From Haliclystus octoradiatus (taxonomy: Eukaryota; Cnidaria; Staurozoa; Stauromedusae; Haliclystidae): 64,000 bases of DNA. The stretch is taken from the NCBI GenBank assembly GCA_916610825.1, contig OU744452.1, positions 18,811,103 through 18,875,102 of the forward strand, in the 5' to 3' direction. Below the pieces are notes generated by a model that was given only the letters and a program-made list of their open reading frames with translations, ran no database searches and was not told the DNA's origin. Positions 47,036-62,022 of this stretch are shown here, piece after piece. Position numbers and translations under genes: made by a program. Each line of letters begins with the position of its first letter. Position 1 is the stretch's first letter.

Positions 47036-47254
47036 TCAAGATTGTACAATTGATTAAAATTTACAGGAATTAATTATTGAATAAGCATGTCTACTATATA
47101 AGTTGACAGTTTTGACAGCCTATTATTCATAATTCATAGAGTAATCATAATGAAATATCCCCATTAAGCATATTAAGTAAATGTTTAAATGTGTAGTAAT
47201 AGCTGAGACACATAAGTTCATCTGATCATACTTGTTAACAAACCAACTAATACA

Positions 47255-51272
<4,018 letters not shown>

Positions 51273-51708
51273 GATTGATGTAATTAAACCTTTGATATTG
51301 TACTGCACTCTTGGTAACATTGATCCTAGCAGTTAACCACTGTAGCTTTCATTCGACAATTTCGAAGATTGACAGATTCAATGAATTCTAAAACATGAAA
51401 TGGTAAGATTACCATGAATTGCATGAAATGAATTCACTATAAAATATATAATGTTATGATCACTTCAATTTCAAGATTACATGTTAGTGCATATTACCCG
51501 CTGTATTGCCATTTATTAGACTTTCATAACAATACACATTCTGAATTTGATTGAGTCGAAGAATCCGCCAAATAGTGTGCCAAATAGTCTAGAAATATTA
51601 ACTGGTATTGATATTTCAATGCAATAACAAGCGATGTCATAAGTTTGCAGTGATGCTACATTGCTTTGATGTTGCATTAGCTGATTCTGTTAGACGACGT
51701 CATGGGCG

Positions 51709-51783
51709 GATCCAGGTGAACCACAGTCGATCAGATCTGATCCGGTCTGAAGTTCGTTTGCTATTCCATCTGAGCTAATCCTC
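51709..51783 (-). mobile_element. tRNA-like SINE head, copy 2
   Basis: On the minus strand GATTAGCTCAGATGG and the same ACTTCAGACCGGATCAGATC variable region as 40088-40168. The B box is degraded (GTGGTTCACCTGG). Confidence 0.45.
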
Positions 51784-52886
51784 CTCAAGTCCCCCTGAGG
51801 TGGAAGGGCGTAGTTCCTCCCCGTCTGGGTGGTCCGGGGGCATATCCATAACTAAAAGAGAACATCAATAATGAGACACAATAAGATACATGATGTAGAA
51901 CGTACATTAGTTGCTATTATTTACAAGAGGAGCTGTCCCTACTGCATACGATGACAGAAGACTGCACGAGGAGGTTTGATTGTATAATTTAATAAAATAT
52001 GTCAACAACGTTCAACATTATTATTGCAAATCTCTTTCCATCGAATGGTTTATCGATATGTGATAGTCTACAAATAGACAATTCATTTAAGCAGATTTTT
52101 ATATTAAATTAAGACACGATCATAAATCATAATTCACAAAAAACATTAACGTAGGCCTACCAACCTTAATGGATTTCCAATGGTACGACATAATCGCTTG
52201 ACTTGTTCTTGACATTAGTTATGCCATACGCTGTAAAATTATGCAGCTCAGCGACTGAGCGGAGATAGCATGGTCTCGGCTACTTTTTATTCCGACTAAT
52301 AACCAACATTTTCTAGCATCTAGCTTTGATATTTTCAAGCCACAATATTTCTCTTCGAAAGAGATACCATTATTCATCAAACGGCGGCGCGTTAAATTCA
52401 TTCAAACGTGGGTTTCAAAAATGCGATGATCCATGACACTATTTATGCGGCGTAAATCACGTCGTCATTTTTCATGCCTAACGTAATAGATTTTAGTGCT
52501 ACACTGCAGCGGCATTGTGCCAAGCAACGGTGATCTCATGCATAATATTTCATATTTCAATCATATAGTGATATGATTGGCTTTTAAAGCTGTTCCACTT
52601 GAATAGGGGATACTCATCAAAATCACATTGCCAATTTTTTCTCATTAATCGGTTCAAGTACCCGTAAAAGTAATGTGTACAAGATATTTTTAATTATATC
52701 AAGAAATGAGTATGTAATTAATGATTGAAAATCATCAACAAATTACGCTGTAAAATTCGACTTACTTTGGCTGACATCACTGTGACGTCAATATTCAGCA
52801 GAACCGCGCGGTTTTCCCATATTTTTGTTGATAATCTTCATGTGGTATCATTGCTCAACCCTTGAGAAAAACAGAGATTGGAAGCT

Positions 52887-53060
52887 TTGCTTTGTTCCTG
52901 GATGTACCAGTTCAGATTGTACATATATACACGTTAAGAAGAACAATTTTATAACGGTACGGATAAAGTAGACGAAGAGAATTCATGGTTGAAAGCTGCC
53001 AGAGCCATGGCTACTGAAGAAGGAAACAATAACATTTCATCGCTTATCTGTGATCATACC
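52887..53060 (+). pseudogene. Frameshifted THAP-like zinc-finger remnant
   Basis: One frame reads WKLCFVPGCTSSDCTYIHV, resembling the CxxxxC start of a THAP domain. A second frame resumes DEENSWLKAARAMATEEG and ends SSLICDH, resembling the W and C-x2-H part. The two are joined only through a frameshift near 52950, and there is no start codon. It may come from a THAP-bearing DNA transposase. Low confidence. Confidence 0.3.
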
Positions 53061-53478
53061 AATGTAATTATATGATATTACCTGATTTTTTATCAGTATA
53101 TTATTAATCATTGCAATTCAAGCTGAGAAAATATATTTAAGACACAATAATATCACATGTTTATAACACTTAATCTGCTTATTTTGTTAATCAATGAACT
53201 AATGTATTTTATTTCTGTAAAACAATTACATACTGGTTTAAATATAAAAATGGTATTAAAACTTATAATTACAAAGTATACAATATTCATTTATTCGATC
53301 ATTTATTTGCCAAAAAATGACAGGCAAGAACAAAGGAGAGTTTGCACCCTCACTAACATGTGGCCTAAGTAATATATATAATACATGAATAAGAAGATAA
53401 TTAATATGTGATAAATTGATTGTAAATAAGTAATTAGTTTAACGATATTGTTGCAATGATTAACTGATTAAAAATTGT

Positions 53479-55638
53479 TCAATGTGATAACGTGTTTACT
53501 TTTTCGAGTGATGCCTTGAACTCTTTGACAGTCTTAGAATTAACTGCAAAGTCCGGTAGTGAGTTCCACCACGGTATCACTCTGTTGTTAAACATAAATT
53601 TCGTAATATTGGTCCTACACATTTGCGTTGAATATAGTTTGTAAGGATGACCACGCATTGTATATTTGTTTACAAGATATTTACAATTTATCGAATCAAG
53701 AGATAAATCAACTAAGTCATGCGTGATTTTATAAATCATGATTAAATCAGCTTTAACCCTCCTCGACTCTAATGATTCTAGCTTGAGGAGCTTTAGGCGA
53801 TCACAGTAATCAATAAATTTGAGATTGGCACCGTTACATATGAATCTTGTAAAAAATCGCTGAATTTTTTCTAGCAATACGATATCGTTTGCTAAGCAAG
53901 GGTTCCAAACTGGGGAACAAGTCTCTAGAATAGGTCTTACATAGACTTTGAATGCATTTAATAATAATAAGGGATCTTTTGATGTAAATGATTTCATAAT
54001 TAAGTAAGAACGTGAATACGCTTTTGCTGCTATCATTGAACAATGAGACGAAGGCTTCAAATCGGACGCAACTATGATACCAAGGTCTCGAATTCTATAA
54101 ACTGTTTGTAAGTGATGACCATCTAAATTGTAGGAAGTATTGTTACAGTTCGGTTTAGATGTTGTAAACAAGGAGCACTTTTCGAATGCTATCCTCAGCT
54201 GCCAAGTTTTCGCCCATTGTGCCAGATTTTCGAGAGTTTTTGATAAATTTGCTGACGTCCCGTTTTTTCGGGCAGAATAAAATTTTGAATCGTCTGCAAA
54301 TAAACTTACTTTACAATCACCTTCAAGGCAATCAGCAATGTCATTTATGAACAATATAAATAATAGAGGTCCCAATACGGAACCTTGAGGAACACCACTA
54401 ACTACATTCGAGGGTGACGATAAACTATTACCAACAGATACTCTTTGGGTACGACCGGTTAAAAAAGAAGATATCCAAGTTAGTAATTCATAGTCTATGC
54501 CATAAGCTTTCAATTTGATTAGTAACTTTTGGTGACTAACGGTATCGAACGCCTTGCTGAAATCAATGTAGGCGGCGTCTATCTTAAAACAGTTATTCAA
54601 GGCCTTACTCCATTCGTGTAGCGTATCCAGTAATTGTGTGCAGGTTGATCGTCGGGCAAGGAAACCATACTGCTGTTTTGAAATAATGTTATTAACTAAT
54701 AGATATGTACCAATTTGTGAATTGATTATAGATTCCATGACTTTACAGATGATGCATGTTAAAGATATAGGTCTGTAGTTCTGTCTCATTGAGGATTTTC
54801 CATTTTTAAAAAAAGGAACAACAATAGCGGTTTTCCAAATTGTAGGTAGCTCTCCGCTTAATATTGATAGTTCGAATAGCATTGATAAAGGCAGTGATAT
54901 TTCATAAGCGATTGACTTCAGAAATAGGGCCGGATATCCATCAGGTGAACGCGATGTTTTGTTTGGAAGGCTATGTAATGCCTTCAGAACATTTAAAGAA
55001 GAAAATTGAATAAAATTGAGATTTTTGTCTGGATTTACCTTGCTTTCAAATGCTGGACTTGTTCCATCGTCTTGGCTAAAAACAGAAGTAAAGTAATCAT
55101 TGAGAATTGTAGATTTGTCGATGTCATCAATTCGTAGTTCATCATTAACATCATAAATTGGAGGTATTGAAGGCTGCGAGTGTAATTTTGAATTAACGAA
55201 TGAATAAAACCTTGTAAGAGAGACATCATCAAGAAGAGAGCTTTCACGTTTAATGTTATGTTCTTTGACAGCATTATCGTACTCACGAGATAGAGATTTA
55301 TATATTTGCTTTTGTGTATCGGAATTGTTACGTAATCGGTAAGCACATCGGCGTTTTAGCATTAGATGTCTTATTGTTTTAGGATATTTTGATTTACGTG
55401 AACTGCTGTTGGATGTTGGCACATGTAATTCTATAGCTGTATCAAGAATGTTACAGATGCTGTCCCAATAAGAGTGGACATCTTTATTACAATTGTGGTA
55501 AATGGATAACCAATCAACGTGTTGTAAACTTTGACATATTGATGGATAATCTGCCTTGCGAAAATTACGATTAATAGATCTTTTGCTATGTGGATGTAAT
55601 GGTATATTAATTGATATTTCAATAGCGTTATGGTACAT
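53479..55638 (-). CDS. LINE ORF2 C-terminal part: reverse transcriptase
   Basis: 719 codons, open throughout. RT landmarks in order: SRSPDGYPALFLK (about residue 230), NYRPISLTCIICKVMESII (about 290), AYIDFSKAFDTVSH (about 355), SGVPQGSVLGPLLFILFIND (about 412) and the catalytic LFADDSKFY (about 447). A C-terminal region LNAFKVYVRPILETCSPVWN and PWWNSLPDFAVNSKTVKEFK follows. It copies LINE RNA at the nicked target. Its N-terminal residues YHNAIEI are the tail of the endonuclease domain, so the apparent start is not a true start: the frame is separated from the endonuclease by a frameshift at about 55636-55650. Confidence 0.9.
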   Translation of the reverse strand: MYHNAIEISINIPLHPHSKRSINRNFRKADYPSICQSLQHVDWLSIYHNCNKDVHSYWDSICNILDTAIELHVPTSNSSSRKSKYPKTIRHLMLKRRCAYRLRNNSDTQKQIYKSLSREYDNAVKEHNIKRESSLLDDVSLTRFYSFVNSKLHSQPSIPPIYDVNDELRIDDIDKSTILNDYFTSVFSQDDGTSPAFESKVNPDKNLNFIQFSSLNVLKALHSLPNKTSRSPDGYPALFLKSIAYEISLPLSMLFELSILSGELPTIWKTAIVVPFFKNGKSSMRQNYRPISLTCIICKVMESIINSQIGTYLLVNNIISKQQYGFLARRSTCTQLLDTLHEWSKALNNCFKIDAAYIDFSKAFDTVSHQKLLIKLKAYGIDYELLTWISSFLTGRTQRVSVGNSLSSPSNVVSGVPQGSVLGPLLFILFINDIADCLEGDCKVSLFADDSKFYSARKNGTSANLSKTLENLAQWAKTWQLRIAFEKCSLFTTSKPNCNNTSYNLDGHHLQTVYRIRDLGIIVASDLKPSSHCSMIAAKAYSRSYLIMKSFTSKDPLLLLNAFKVYVRPILETCSPVWNPCLANDIVLLEKIQRFFTRFICNGANLKFIDYCDRLKLLKLESLESRRVKADLIMIYKITHDLVDLSLDSINCKYLVNKYTMRGHPYKLYSTQMCRTNITKFMFNNRVIPWWNSLPDFAVNSKTVKEFKASLEKVNTLSH

Positions 55639-55651
55639 TTGTTTGTGAATG

Positions 55652-56408
55652 GTTCTACAACATCAATTTCAGTAATCGAGTCTGGCGTTGAAGTAATAAC
55701 GAGATCCAGACAATTATCCAAACGTGTGGGTTCAGTAATAATTTGTTTGAGATTATTTCTGTTAATAGAATCAAGAAAGGAATCATGACAAATATCTCCG
55801 AAACTTGTCGGAACAGTCCAGTCGATTGAAGGAAAATTAAAATCACCAAAAATGAAACAAGGGAAATGATAATTTGTGCAGAAGTCCATAAAGGAACATA
55901 GTGAGTATGTGCTGCTAGAACTACATGCTGCCGAAGGCGGATGGTAAACACATACCAGTCGTTGCTGCTCTCTCGACGAAAAATGAATGTCAATAATAAT
56001 TGCTTCTAAATTTGAAAAGTTGGATGGTATGTCAGCAATAGTGTATCGTAGGGTATTTCTTAAAATAATAGCAACACAGCCTCCATTTCCATCATGCGGT
56101 CTATCAGTGCGAATAATACTATACGGGGTTAAATTGATTAATAAAGAATCTGGAACAATAGAAGTAAGCCATGTTTCAGATACAAGAATGACACCATAAA
56201 GATTTGAAATAAGTAACATGTGAAACTGATCTAACTTGTTCATGAGGGACCGTGAATTAAAATAATAGCATTTTAAGGATGTTAATTTCTTTGAAGAGTT
56301 TATAGCTGGAATATCGTTAGTAGATGTATCTGTATTCATGCTTTGGCAATTATATACTTCAGCCTCGGAATTAGGACATGTTGCGATTATTGGGTTAGAT
56401 GAGGACAC
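55652..56408 (-). CDS. LINE ORF2 N-terminal part: APE-type endonuclease
   Basis: Endonuclease motifs in order: YYFNSRSLMNKLDQ, VILVSETWLT (catalytic Glu), RTDRPHDGNGGCVAII, CVYHPPSA, FIFGDFNFPSIDW (catalytic Asp/Asn) and DNCLDLVIT. The frame leaves register at the final SDHxxI-like motif. The open frame continues to 55431 out of phase as junk. It lies in the same frame as ORF1, two codons after the ORF1 stop. The first codon of the open stretch is GTG; the first ATG is at codon 24, before the endonuclease core, and is the likeliest start. Confidence 0.8.
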
Positions 56409-56414
56409 TGGAGT

Positions 56415-57551
56415 TTATGCTGGACCGTGGATGTACTGTTTGAAGGATGACATCATATGACTCATTTGTTGACACATTTGAGTCATCCTTTCGTTTTGGT
56501 TTCGGAGCACATCCTGCCATGGTTGTCCGAATGGGGATGGTAGATTCTGTGTGAGGTAATGATGAGTGCCCCTCGCTTGACCCTGGAGATTTTTGTGAGG
56601 AAATGGGTGAGGTCGCACATTGCATAAAAAAGGTTGTTGTAAATGTTGAGGTAGTAATATATTAGGATGTTGTGGAGGTGATGCGGTGCCACCTATGCCT
56701 TGACTGTTATCAACCGAACTAGATACAGGGATGTTTCTAGGCAAATTTGAATGTGATAAGGGAGAAGGAAAAGCTGGGGGTGGGTTCTTGTTTGGGACCC
56801 TTTGTGTTCCTTTTAGATGAGGAAAATGACACCGTTTGTTGAAACATTCCTTCTTTTGAAAAGATGAGGGGCAGATAAATAAGTGAAATCGTGAACACTG
56901 TTCTTTCTTATGAGGACAACCACCGGGGTAATTTCCATGCTTTAGATGTTGATAACATATTTTCGGATGATAATTCAAACAATGACCGCCTGTCCGTCCT
57001 GAAAACCCAAATGTACACTTTCCATTTAGCAGATCATTACAGACAATAGGTTTTGTTCTTTCAATGTTGTTAACAACAGCTGATTCATTTTGATAAATAT
57101 CTATATCTTCATTGAGTGACGAGAGTGAATTTTCTGCTAATGTTTCCGGTAACGCTTCCATCAAGTCTATGGCGGATGAAACCAAAGGCTGATCAACAAT
57201 AGCCTGAATTACTGACGTTTCCGGTATAATTTCGTTTGAATCTGTGGCGGGTAAAACCACAGCCTGATCAGTTTTACATAAAATATCGCGACTGATTTCG
57301 AATAAATATATACTTAATTCCAGCAAATCTCCTTTCTTTGCCCTGTTCAACTTTTTCCTTGAAACATCTACGCTGTTATTATACAGAATCTCCATAAAGC
57401 CTTTATTCCACTCAACCATCTCTTCTTTGTCGGCATTTTGAACTATTTTGACTGTTTCTTCCTGTAGAATAACATTTTCAGTCGTGGAAATCACTTCAGG
57501 TAGCTGATTTTCAGATAGATTTGAGGCAAAAGAACAATTTACTGATGACAT
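56415..57551 (-). CDS. LINE ORF1 with three CCCH zinc fingers
   Basis: 378 residues, intact. The N-terminal 170 residues are acidic and without a motif I recognise. Residues about 171-250 hold three CCCH-type fingers: CNDLLNGKCTFGF..CLNYH, CYQHLKHGNYPGGC..CSRFH and CPSSFQKKECFNKRCHFPH. A Pro/His-rich tail with NPPPAFPSPLSH, HPFPHKN and PFGQPWQDVL follows. ORF1 proteins of LINEs bind the element RNA. Jockey-type ORF1s usually carry CCHC knuckles, so a CCCH triplet is uncommon and resembles cellular RNA-binding proteins. Start: an ATG at 57551 right after an AT-rich leader. No intron is present. Confidence 0.8.
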   Translation of the reverse strand: MSSVNCSFASNLSENQLPEVISTTENVILQEETVKIVQNADKEEMVEWNKGFMEILYNNSVDVSRKKLNRAKKGDLLELSIYLFEISRDILCKTDQAVVLPATDSNEIIPETSVIQAIVDQPLVSSAIDLMEALPETLAENSLSSLNEDIDIYQNESAVVNNIERTKPIVCNDLLNGKCTFGFSGRTGGHCLNYHPKICYQHLKHGNYPGGCPHKKEQCSRFHLFICPSSFQKKECFNKRCHFPHLKGTQRVPNKNPPPAFPSPLSHSNLPRNIPVSSSVDNSQGIGGTASPPQHPNILLPQHLQQPFLCNVRPHPFPHKNLQGQARGTHHYLTQNLPSPFGQPWQDVLRNQNERMTQMCQQMSHMMSSFKQYIHGPA

Positions 57552-57600
57552 GGTAATAAAATTATACTTTCATTGAAAATTTAAAAGAAATTAATAAATT

Positions 57601-59455
57601 TTAAGTTGAAATAGAACAACATAAAGTTAAACTTCAACGTTGAATTATAACACGTCTAGCACGTCCAACGTCTAGCTAACATCATCATGAATGGTTTGAT
57701 GAATATTCTAATTTGAAATGAAACAATATTATTCTGTCTGAAATGTATTGTAACAAATATTTATGCTAAGCATGTCAAAAAAGCGAGCAAAGATCAAATA
57801 AACTTCAACTCCACGTGCATTTTCATTATTTCAATGTAACCATCCAATCTGAAGGTAAGAGTTAGAAATGAGTTAAGAATATTGTCCAAGATATTGTGAA
57901 AAGTCTTCTATCAAATATCTTAAATACAAATTCATCATCGATGTCATCCAAGTTATTAATAATATTTATACTGAAGAATGAACTCGACAAACGAAACTTA
58001 CATTAAGAATTTCATAACGTTTCCTTTCTCTAGCTAATAATGTTGAACGATTAGCACGATTATGAAGTTGACACCGGGCATATATACCTGAAAAGCAAAT
58101 TGCGTTTAGGATTTGAATAATGGGATGCAATTTTGTGTTCAAGCTAAAGGGCATAATAAACGAATCACAGGAACAAGTAAATGCATCGGAATTAAATGCA
58201 ATGATTAATAATATACTGATAAACATCAGGTCGATATGATCGAGGCAACGTGAAATCATATAGCTTTGTTAGATAACTGGCGTTGCTTATATGTTGCTTT
58301 TCAACCTGAATTCAGTTGTCTCACATTTTCTTAAGTCAACTTGGAACGAATAAGCTGAGTACCTGGCTGTGTAACCAAAAAAAATCACAGAGGGTATGGT
58401 GGGATGAAACATTGAAAATCAGAGGTGTACAGAGTCAGAATTTTCAGACTCCGAATACAAATAAAGTCCTTATAGAAGCGTCTGACTCCGAGACCGGCTT
58501 TGAATATGTAAGGAAAATAGACTCATACTCCGCCTCTGAATCCAAAATATTTTAGACAAAATCCTGTAAAAAGTCGGAAAACGGATTAATTCATCAACCC
58601 AACAGTAAGCATACATGTACAAAATAAATTAAATTCAACTGAAATATGTAGCCAATCCAACCTCTATTCTATGTAGAAATGTCCAGACAATTTTTAATTT
58701 TGCAGCAAACCAATTCCGGCTCCTGGTTGGAAGAATTCACTCCAGCCAGGCTCCTGCTTAAATGCAGATAATCCAGACGGAGTCGGAATTTGACTTCGAT
58801 TTCTGTACAACACTGCTGTAAGCAGGCAAGAGCAGCGATAACTGCATGCTTCCAAAAGCTTTTGTTGATTTATCCGTTTTGTGAATATCATAATGCACTT
58901 TTTATTGCTTTGAAAACATGCTTTCAACACAGTGTCATATGCAAGCTTCATCCAAGAGATGGGTGGTCTTGGCAATAAAGAGACATTATTATCTGAGAAT
59001 TGTTAATCAAATAGAGAACAGGCCATCACTTTTCTTTTTTGTTATCCTTATGTAATAATAATGTTATATAATAATGTAATTTCATCTATGAAGACTATAT
59101 AACACAGCATAATATATTTTGAACTTTTAAACTATGTATTCATGCTACTGTGTTTAGGCTATTGATGCTATTATCGAGATTCTGCGGTGCATTGTTGCTT
59201 ATTTACAATCGAGGACATCTGTAATGAAATCTGTTGAAATTTAGTGGTATTGGTGCCTTCTGTTGGGGCGATAACGTCTCAATTACTAAAATGAAGGTTA
59301 TGGATATATGTAAGCGGATTTTTCCTTGTCATCCTGTCAACATTTACAACATACAAACCAATAAAAACAACATGCTGCTATTCGAACGCAGAACATTACA
59401 TGTAGTGACAGTTAACCTCCATCATCGGACTAATTAGTTGTAAAGTAATGTAAAG
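57601..59455. other. Sequence between the LINE and the F-lectin exon
   Basis: It contains the exon-like block at 58002-58087. The rest is AT-rich with short unsupported frames (58316-58555, 58694-58975). I see no repeat family that recurs elsewhere in the window. Confidence 0.3.
58002..58087 (-). CDS. Exon-like block of unknown gene
   Basis: 86 nt between a TTGCTTTTCAG acceptor and an AAT|GTAAGT donor. It encodes IYARCQLHNRANRSTLLARE then RKRYEILN in one open frame (phase 2 in, phase 0 out). The splice signals are strong and the peptide is Arg-rich and not low-complexity, so an internal exon of a minus-strand gene is plausible. I could not find its partner exons or a family. Confidence 0.35.
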
Positions 59456-59590
59456 TTAAATGCCAAATGCTCTCACTTCAGGGAGAGCTAGTACTGTATG
59501 ACCACTCATCCAAATTACAAGGTAGCGACCACTCACTGGATTTCCGACTACATTCCGACTGACTTCCGACCGGCAATCTTTCCGACCAAA
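59456..59590 (-). pseudogene. Terminal exon or fragment of a second F-type lectin
   Basis: The minus strand encodes KDCRSEVSRNVVGNP, SGRYLVIWMSGHTVLALPEV and RAFGI, then stop. It parallels the last exon of the gene at 47255 (CV..NPVKGRYLVIWFDGQTILSL, EIRAFGFK). Upstream it runs straight into a TTCCGAC minisatellite with no convincing acceptor, and no partner exon was found, so it is either a fragment or an exon of a gene I cannot complete. It lies on the same strand as the first lectin gene, with the LINE between them. Confidence 0.6.
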
Positions 59591-59715
59591 TTTCGACGGA
59601 GTTCCGACCAGTTGAATTTATCCGATGAAATTTTGACGGAGTTCCGACCAATTATATTTATCTGACCACGTTCCGAACAGTTCCGACTTACATGGTGGTC
59701 GGATTTGGTCGGAAC
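59540..59715. repeat. TTCCGAC/GTCGGAA minisatellite
   Basis: TTCCGAC or close variants occur roughly ten times (GACGGAGTTCCGACCA at 59606-59621 and again at 59635-59650). It ends in the inverse GTCGGATTTGGTCGGAAC at 59697-59714. Its left part overlaps the F-lectin fragment. Confidence 0.65.
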
Positions 59716-61978
59716 GACGTCATGTGTTTAGCGGGTAAGAATGCCTTAAAACTTTTTTCAAGGTTTTGAAAATGGTACCGTTTAATATTTGAACATCCCC
59801 GTATAGCAAAAGTATGGAAGCTACCCCCGGGTAATTTGTATGAAAAATGTAGTTCTCTCACACGATGCAAAGTATATTGGTAAAATTTAACCACCGAAAT
59901 TTATTATGCATAATTGATGATAAGTACATTATCATCATACGATATTCAATAATATTCATCGGCTAAAAAGCAAGAAGAAACAAAAAAGGAAAGTATATAT
60001 ACGTAATAATGAGGATTGGAACAGTTGATCCACGATTAAAATACGATCAAAATTGAAGAGCAGCTCAAACGAGAGAAGCTTCAAGAAAATGACAAGCATA
60101 AACGAGAGAAGCTTCAATAATTAGTTTTCGTAGTAACGAAAAATTATTACATGTTTAATGATTCTTCTGAAACTATTATTAAATTAACTCAAAAAGAATG
60201 TTGAATGTGAATAACAATTTTCTGACTTTTACTTTATTTTATTCTATTTTATCGCAATTTGATTATTTTTGAATAGTAGACAACGATAAAGGACATATAT
60301 TTCATAATGCTTCGTTTTTATTATCTCCTTGGTAACAGCTTCATGTAAGAGAGTGAAAATAATAATTTACAAATTTATAGTTATACATAAAGCTGATCAA
60401 TATAAATGAAATATTGATAAGATTACACTTTAACCAATATTATTTCACCTTTATCGCTGTCTTTCATCTCAACATTAACAATTAAGAAGGTATTAAATTA
60501 ATTTCTAGATTTTTTTCGAAAAGATCAAAAAGCGCAGACGTTACTAACAGAAGAGCATACATCTATATACAAATGAATATAGTTTCCCCAGAATCAATCT
60601 TTTTATACCTGCGCATTTGTAGATCCCCATCTTCTCAAATTATACAAAAATCTTCAGAAATGCCTTGATCAGTAGCTGACCAGTTGTGAGAAAGAAGGGG
60701 AGAAACTTCAAATGTAGTACAAAAGACGTGATGTCTGCTTGGTATTCTTTTGATCAGTCTACTGGATACCTGATCAGGACTGGTCACATTGCGGTAAAAC
60801 TGTTGATATGGAAAATTATGGATTTGAGTTTGGTTTAAAGGGGTGGGTGAAAAGGAGATGGAAATTTTGTTTCTAAAATATAAGGTCATATTCGAACGTA
60901 ACTCTGCAACTTGATTGGTTGGTTCGTGTGTTTAGAAGGTAAACATATTTTCGAAAATTAGTGTCGAAATTTGTCGATAAAACTTTGTCAGATTCTCATT
61001 ACTGAAGAAGAACAGGAAACTGCAATATATTACCAAAGAAATAATAATCAATAAACCTATCTGCATGACGCGAGCGATAACAACAAATCGTTGGATTCAT
61101 CATTGAAAGCACCTGTGTAGTCCATTCCCCCACCTCTTAAATGTCCCCAATTGTAGTCAGGTATTTTTAAAACTTATTAAATGAAAGCGTTACAGTAAAT
61201 AACTGATCAAATATGGATCGAAGAGATATTAATGTTGGCCACGGTTAAAGGGTAGTAACCCTCTTCTAAAATAAAACAAATTTCATAATCAAGTTTGTTT
61301 ATATTGTGAAAGGTCCCTCGGAACTTGAATTAATGATTTAAAATCAATCTAAATTCAATGTTTTACTCACTGACTAAATTTTCCTTGAATCAAATTCAAA
61401 CTTCAAAACGTTAGTCTTTCTTAAATACCGCAAAAATAGTTTCACATCTAAATCAAAACACTTCGACCTTCCTAATAACATTTGAAATATTTATATAACC
61501 ATATATAGTGTACATTGAATTAAACGATATAAACAGCAGAGAAATAACTATTTATATCTTATTCATCGGCACTAAGCTTCAGTCAGTAAGTTCAATAAAA
61601 TATCAACTTACCTTATAAAATCGAGAACAGTTTGCTGTCAGAAACTGTGTTGATACGATGCGACATACTTTTATTGGAATGTAAGTCCAATAGCGAACAC
61701 TGAGTCATTTCTTTTACTTCAAAGTCTGTAGAAAATCCTTTGCTGCTTTTTACACTATCACAAAAACGAGACAATTTGAAAGTCTTTTGTAGGTGGAAAT
61801 GCAATGGTTTTGATACTGTAGTAGAAACACTAGGTTCTGTTGCATGGAAATAAAATATCTTCAGAGCATCATTTGTTACAATAAAAAATTTGAAAAACAT
61901 CAAGCTATTCACAATGGCCATCTTTGTAATTTGTTCTGCCAATGGAAACACAATATAAACGAATAAGCAATTTGTAAT
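59716..61978. other. Gene-poor stretch
   Basis: AT-rich DNA. It includes the dispersed repeat at 60869-61025 (second copy of 353-525). A minus-strand frame at 61613-61951 is not supported by motif or splicing. Nothing else is recognised. Confidence 0.35.

Positions 61979-62022
<44 letters not shown>
61979..62022. repeat. (CAT)n microsatellite at a LINE junction
   Basis: About 14 CAT units, directly followed by RT-coding sequence of the LINE at 62023. Confidence 0.9.

Larger units (their letters stand above)
44721..47254. other. Repeat-rich spacer upstream of the orphan gene
   Basis: It contains a nested palindrome. The outer arms 45085-45170 (+) and 46830-47035 (-) are related. Inside them, 45172-46362 has ends AAGGCTGATTTTCACTAGA and TCTAGTGGAAAACAGCCTT. 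(GATT)n lies at 45364-45401 and a MITE arm near 45614. No gene can be supported. Short open frames here fall within the repeats. Confidence 0.45.
51273..53399. other. Spacer between the PAN/F-lectin gene and the LINE
   Basis: It holds the lectin promoter, a SINE head (51709-51783) and a THAP-like remnant (52887-53060). Otherwise it is AT-rich DNA with no frame that I can support. Confidence 0.35.
53400..57600 (-). mobile_element. Nearly complete two-ORF LINE (Jockey/CR1-like)
   Basis: About 4.2 kb on the minus strand: ORF1 (56415-57551), then endonuclease and reverse transcriptase (53479-56408), then a short AT-rich 3' end. There are no LTRs. The ORF order, APE-type endonuclease and FADD-type RT place it among Jockey-superfamily/CR1-like non-LTR elements. 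ORF2 is broken by a frameshift near 55636, so this copy is probably not autonomous. Confidence 0.85.

Noticed and set aside
61613..61951. 112-codon minus-strand frame ending near a GTAAGT
   Set aside because: The in-frame TAA precedes the donor, no domain is seen, and the start relies on a repeat-flanked region. It might be a non-coding or UTR exon, but nothing supports a protein.
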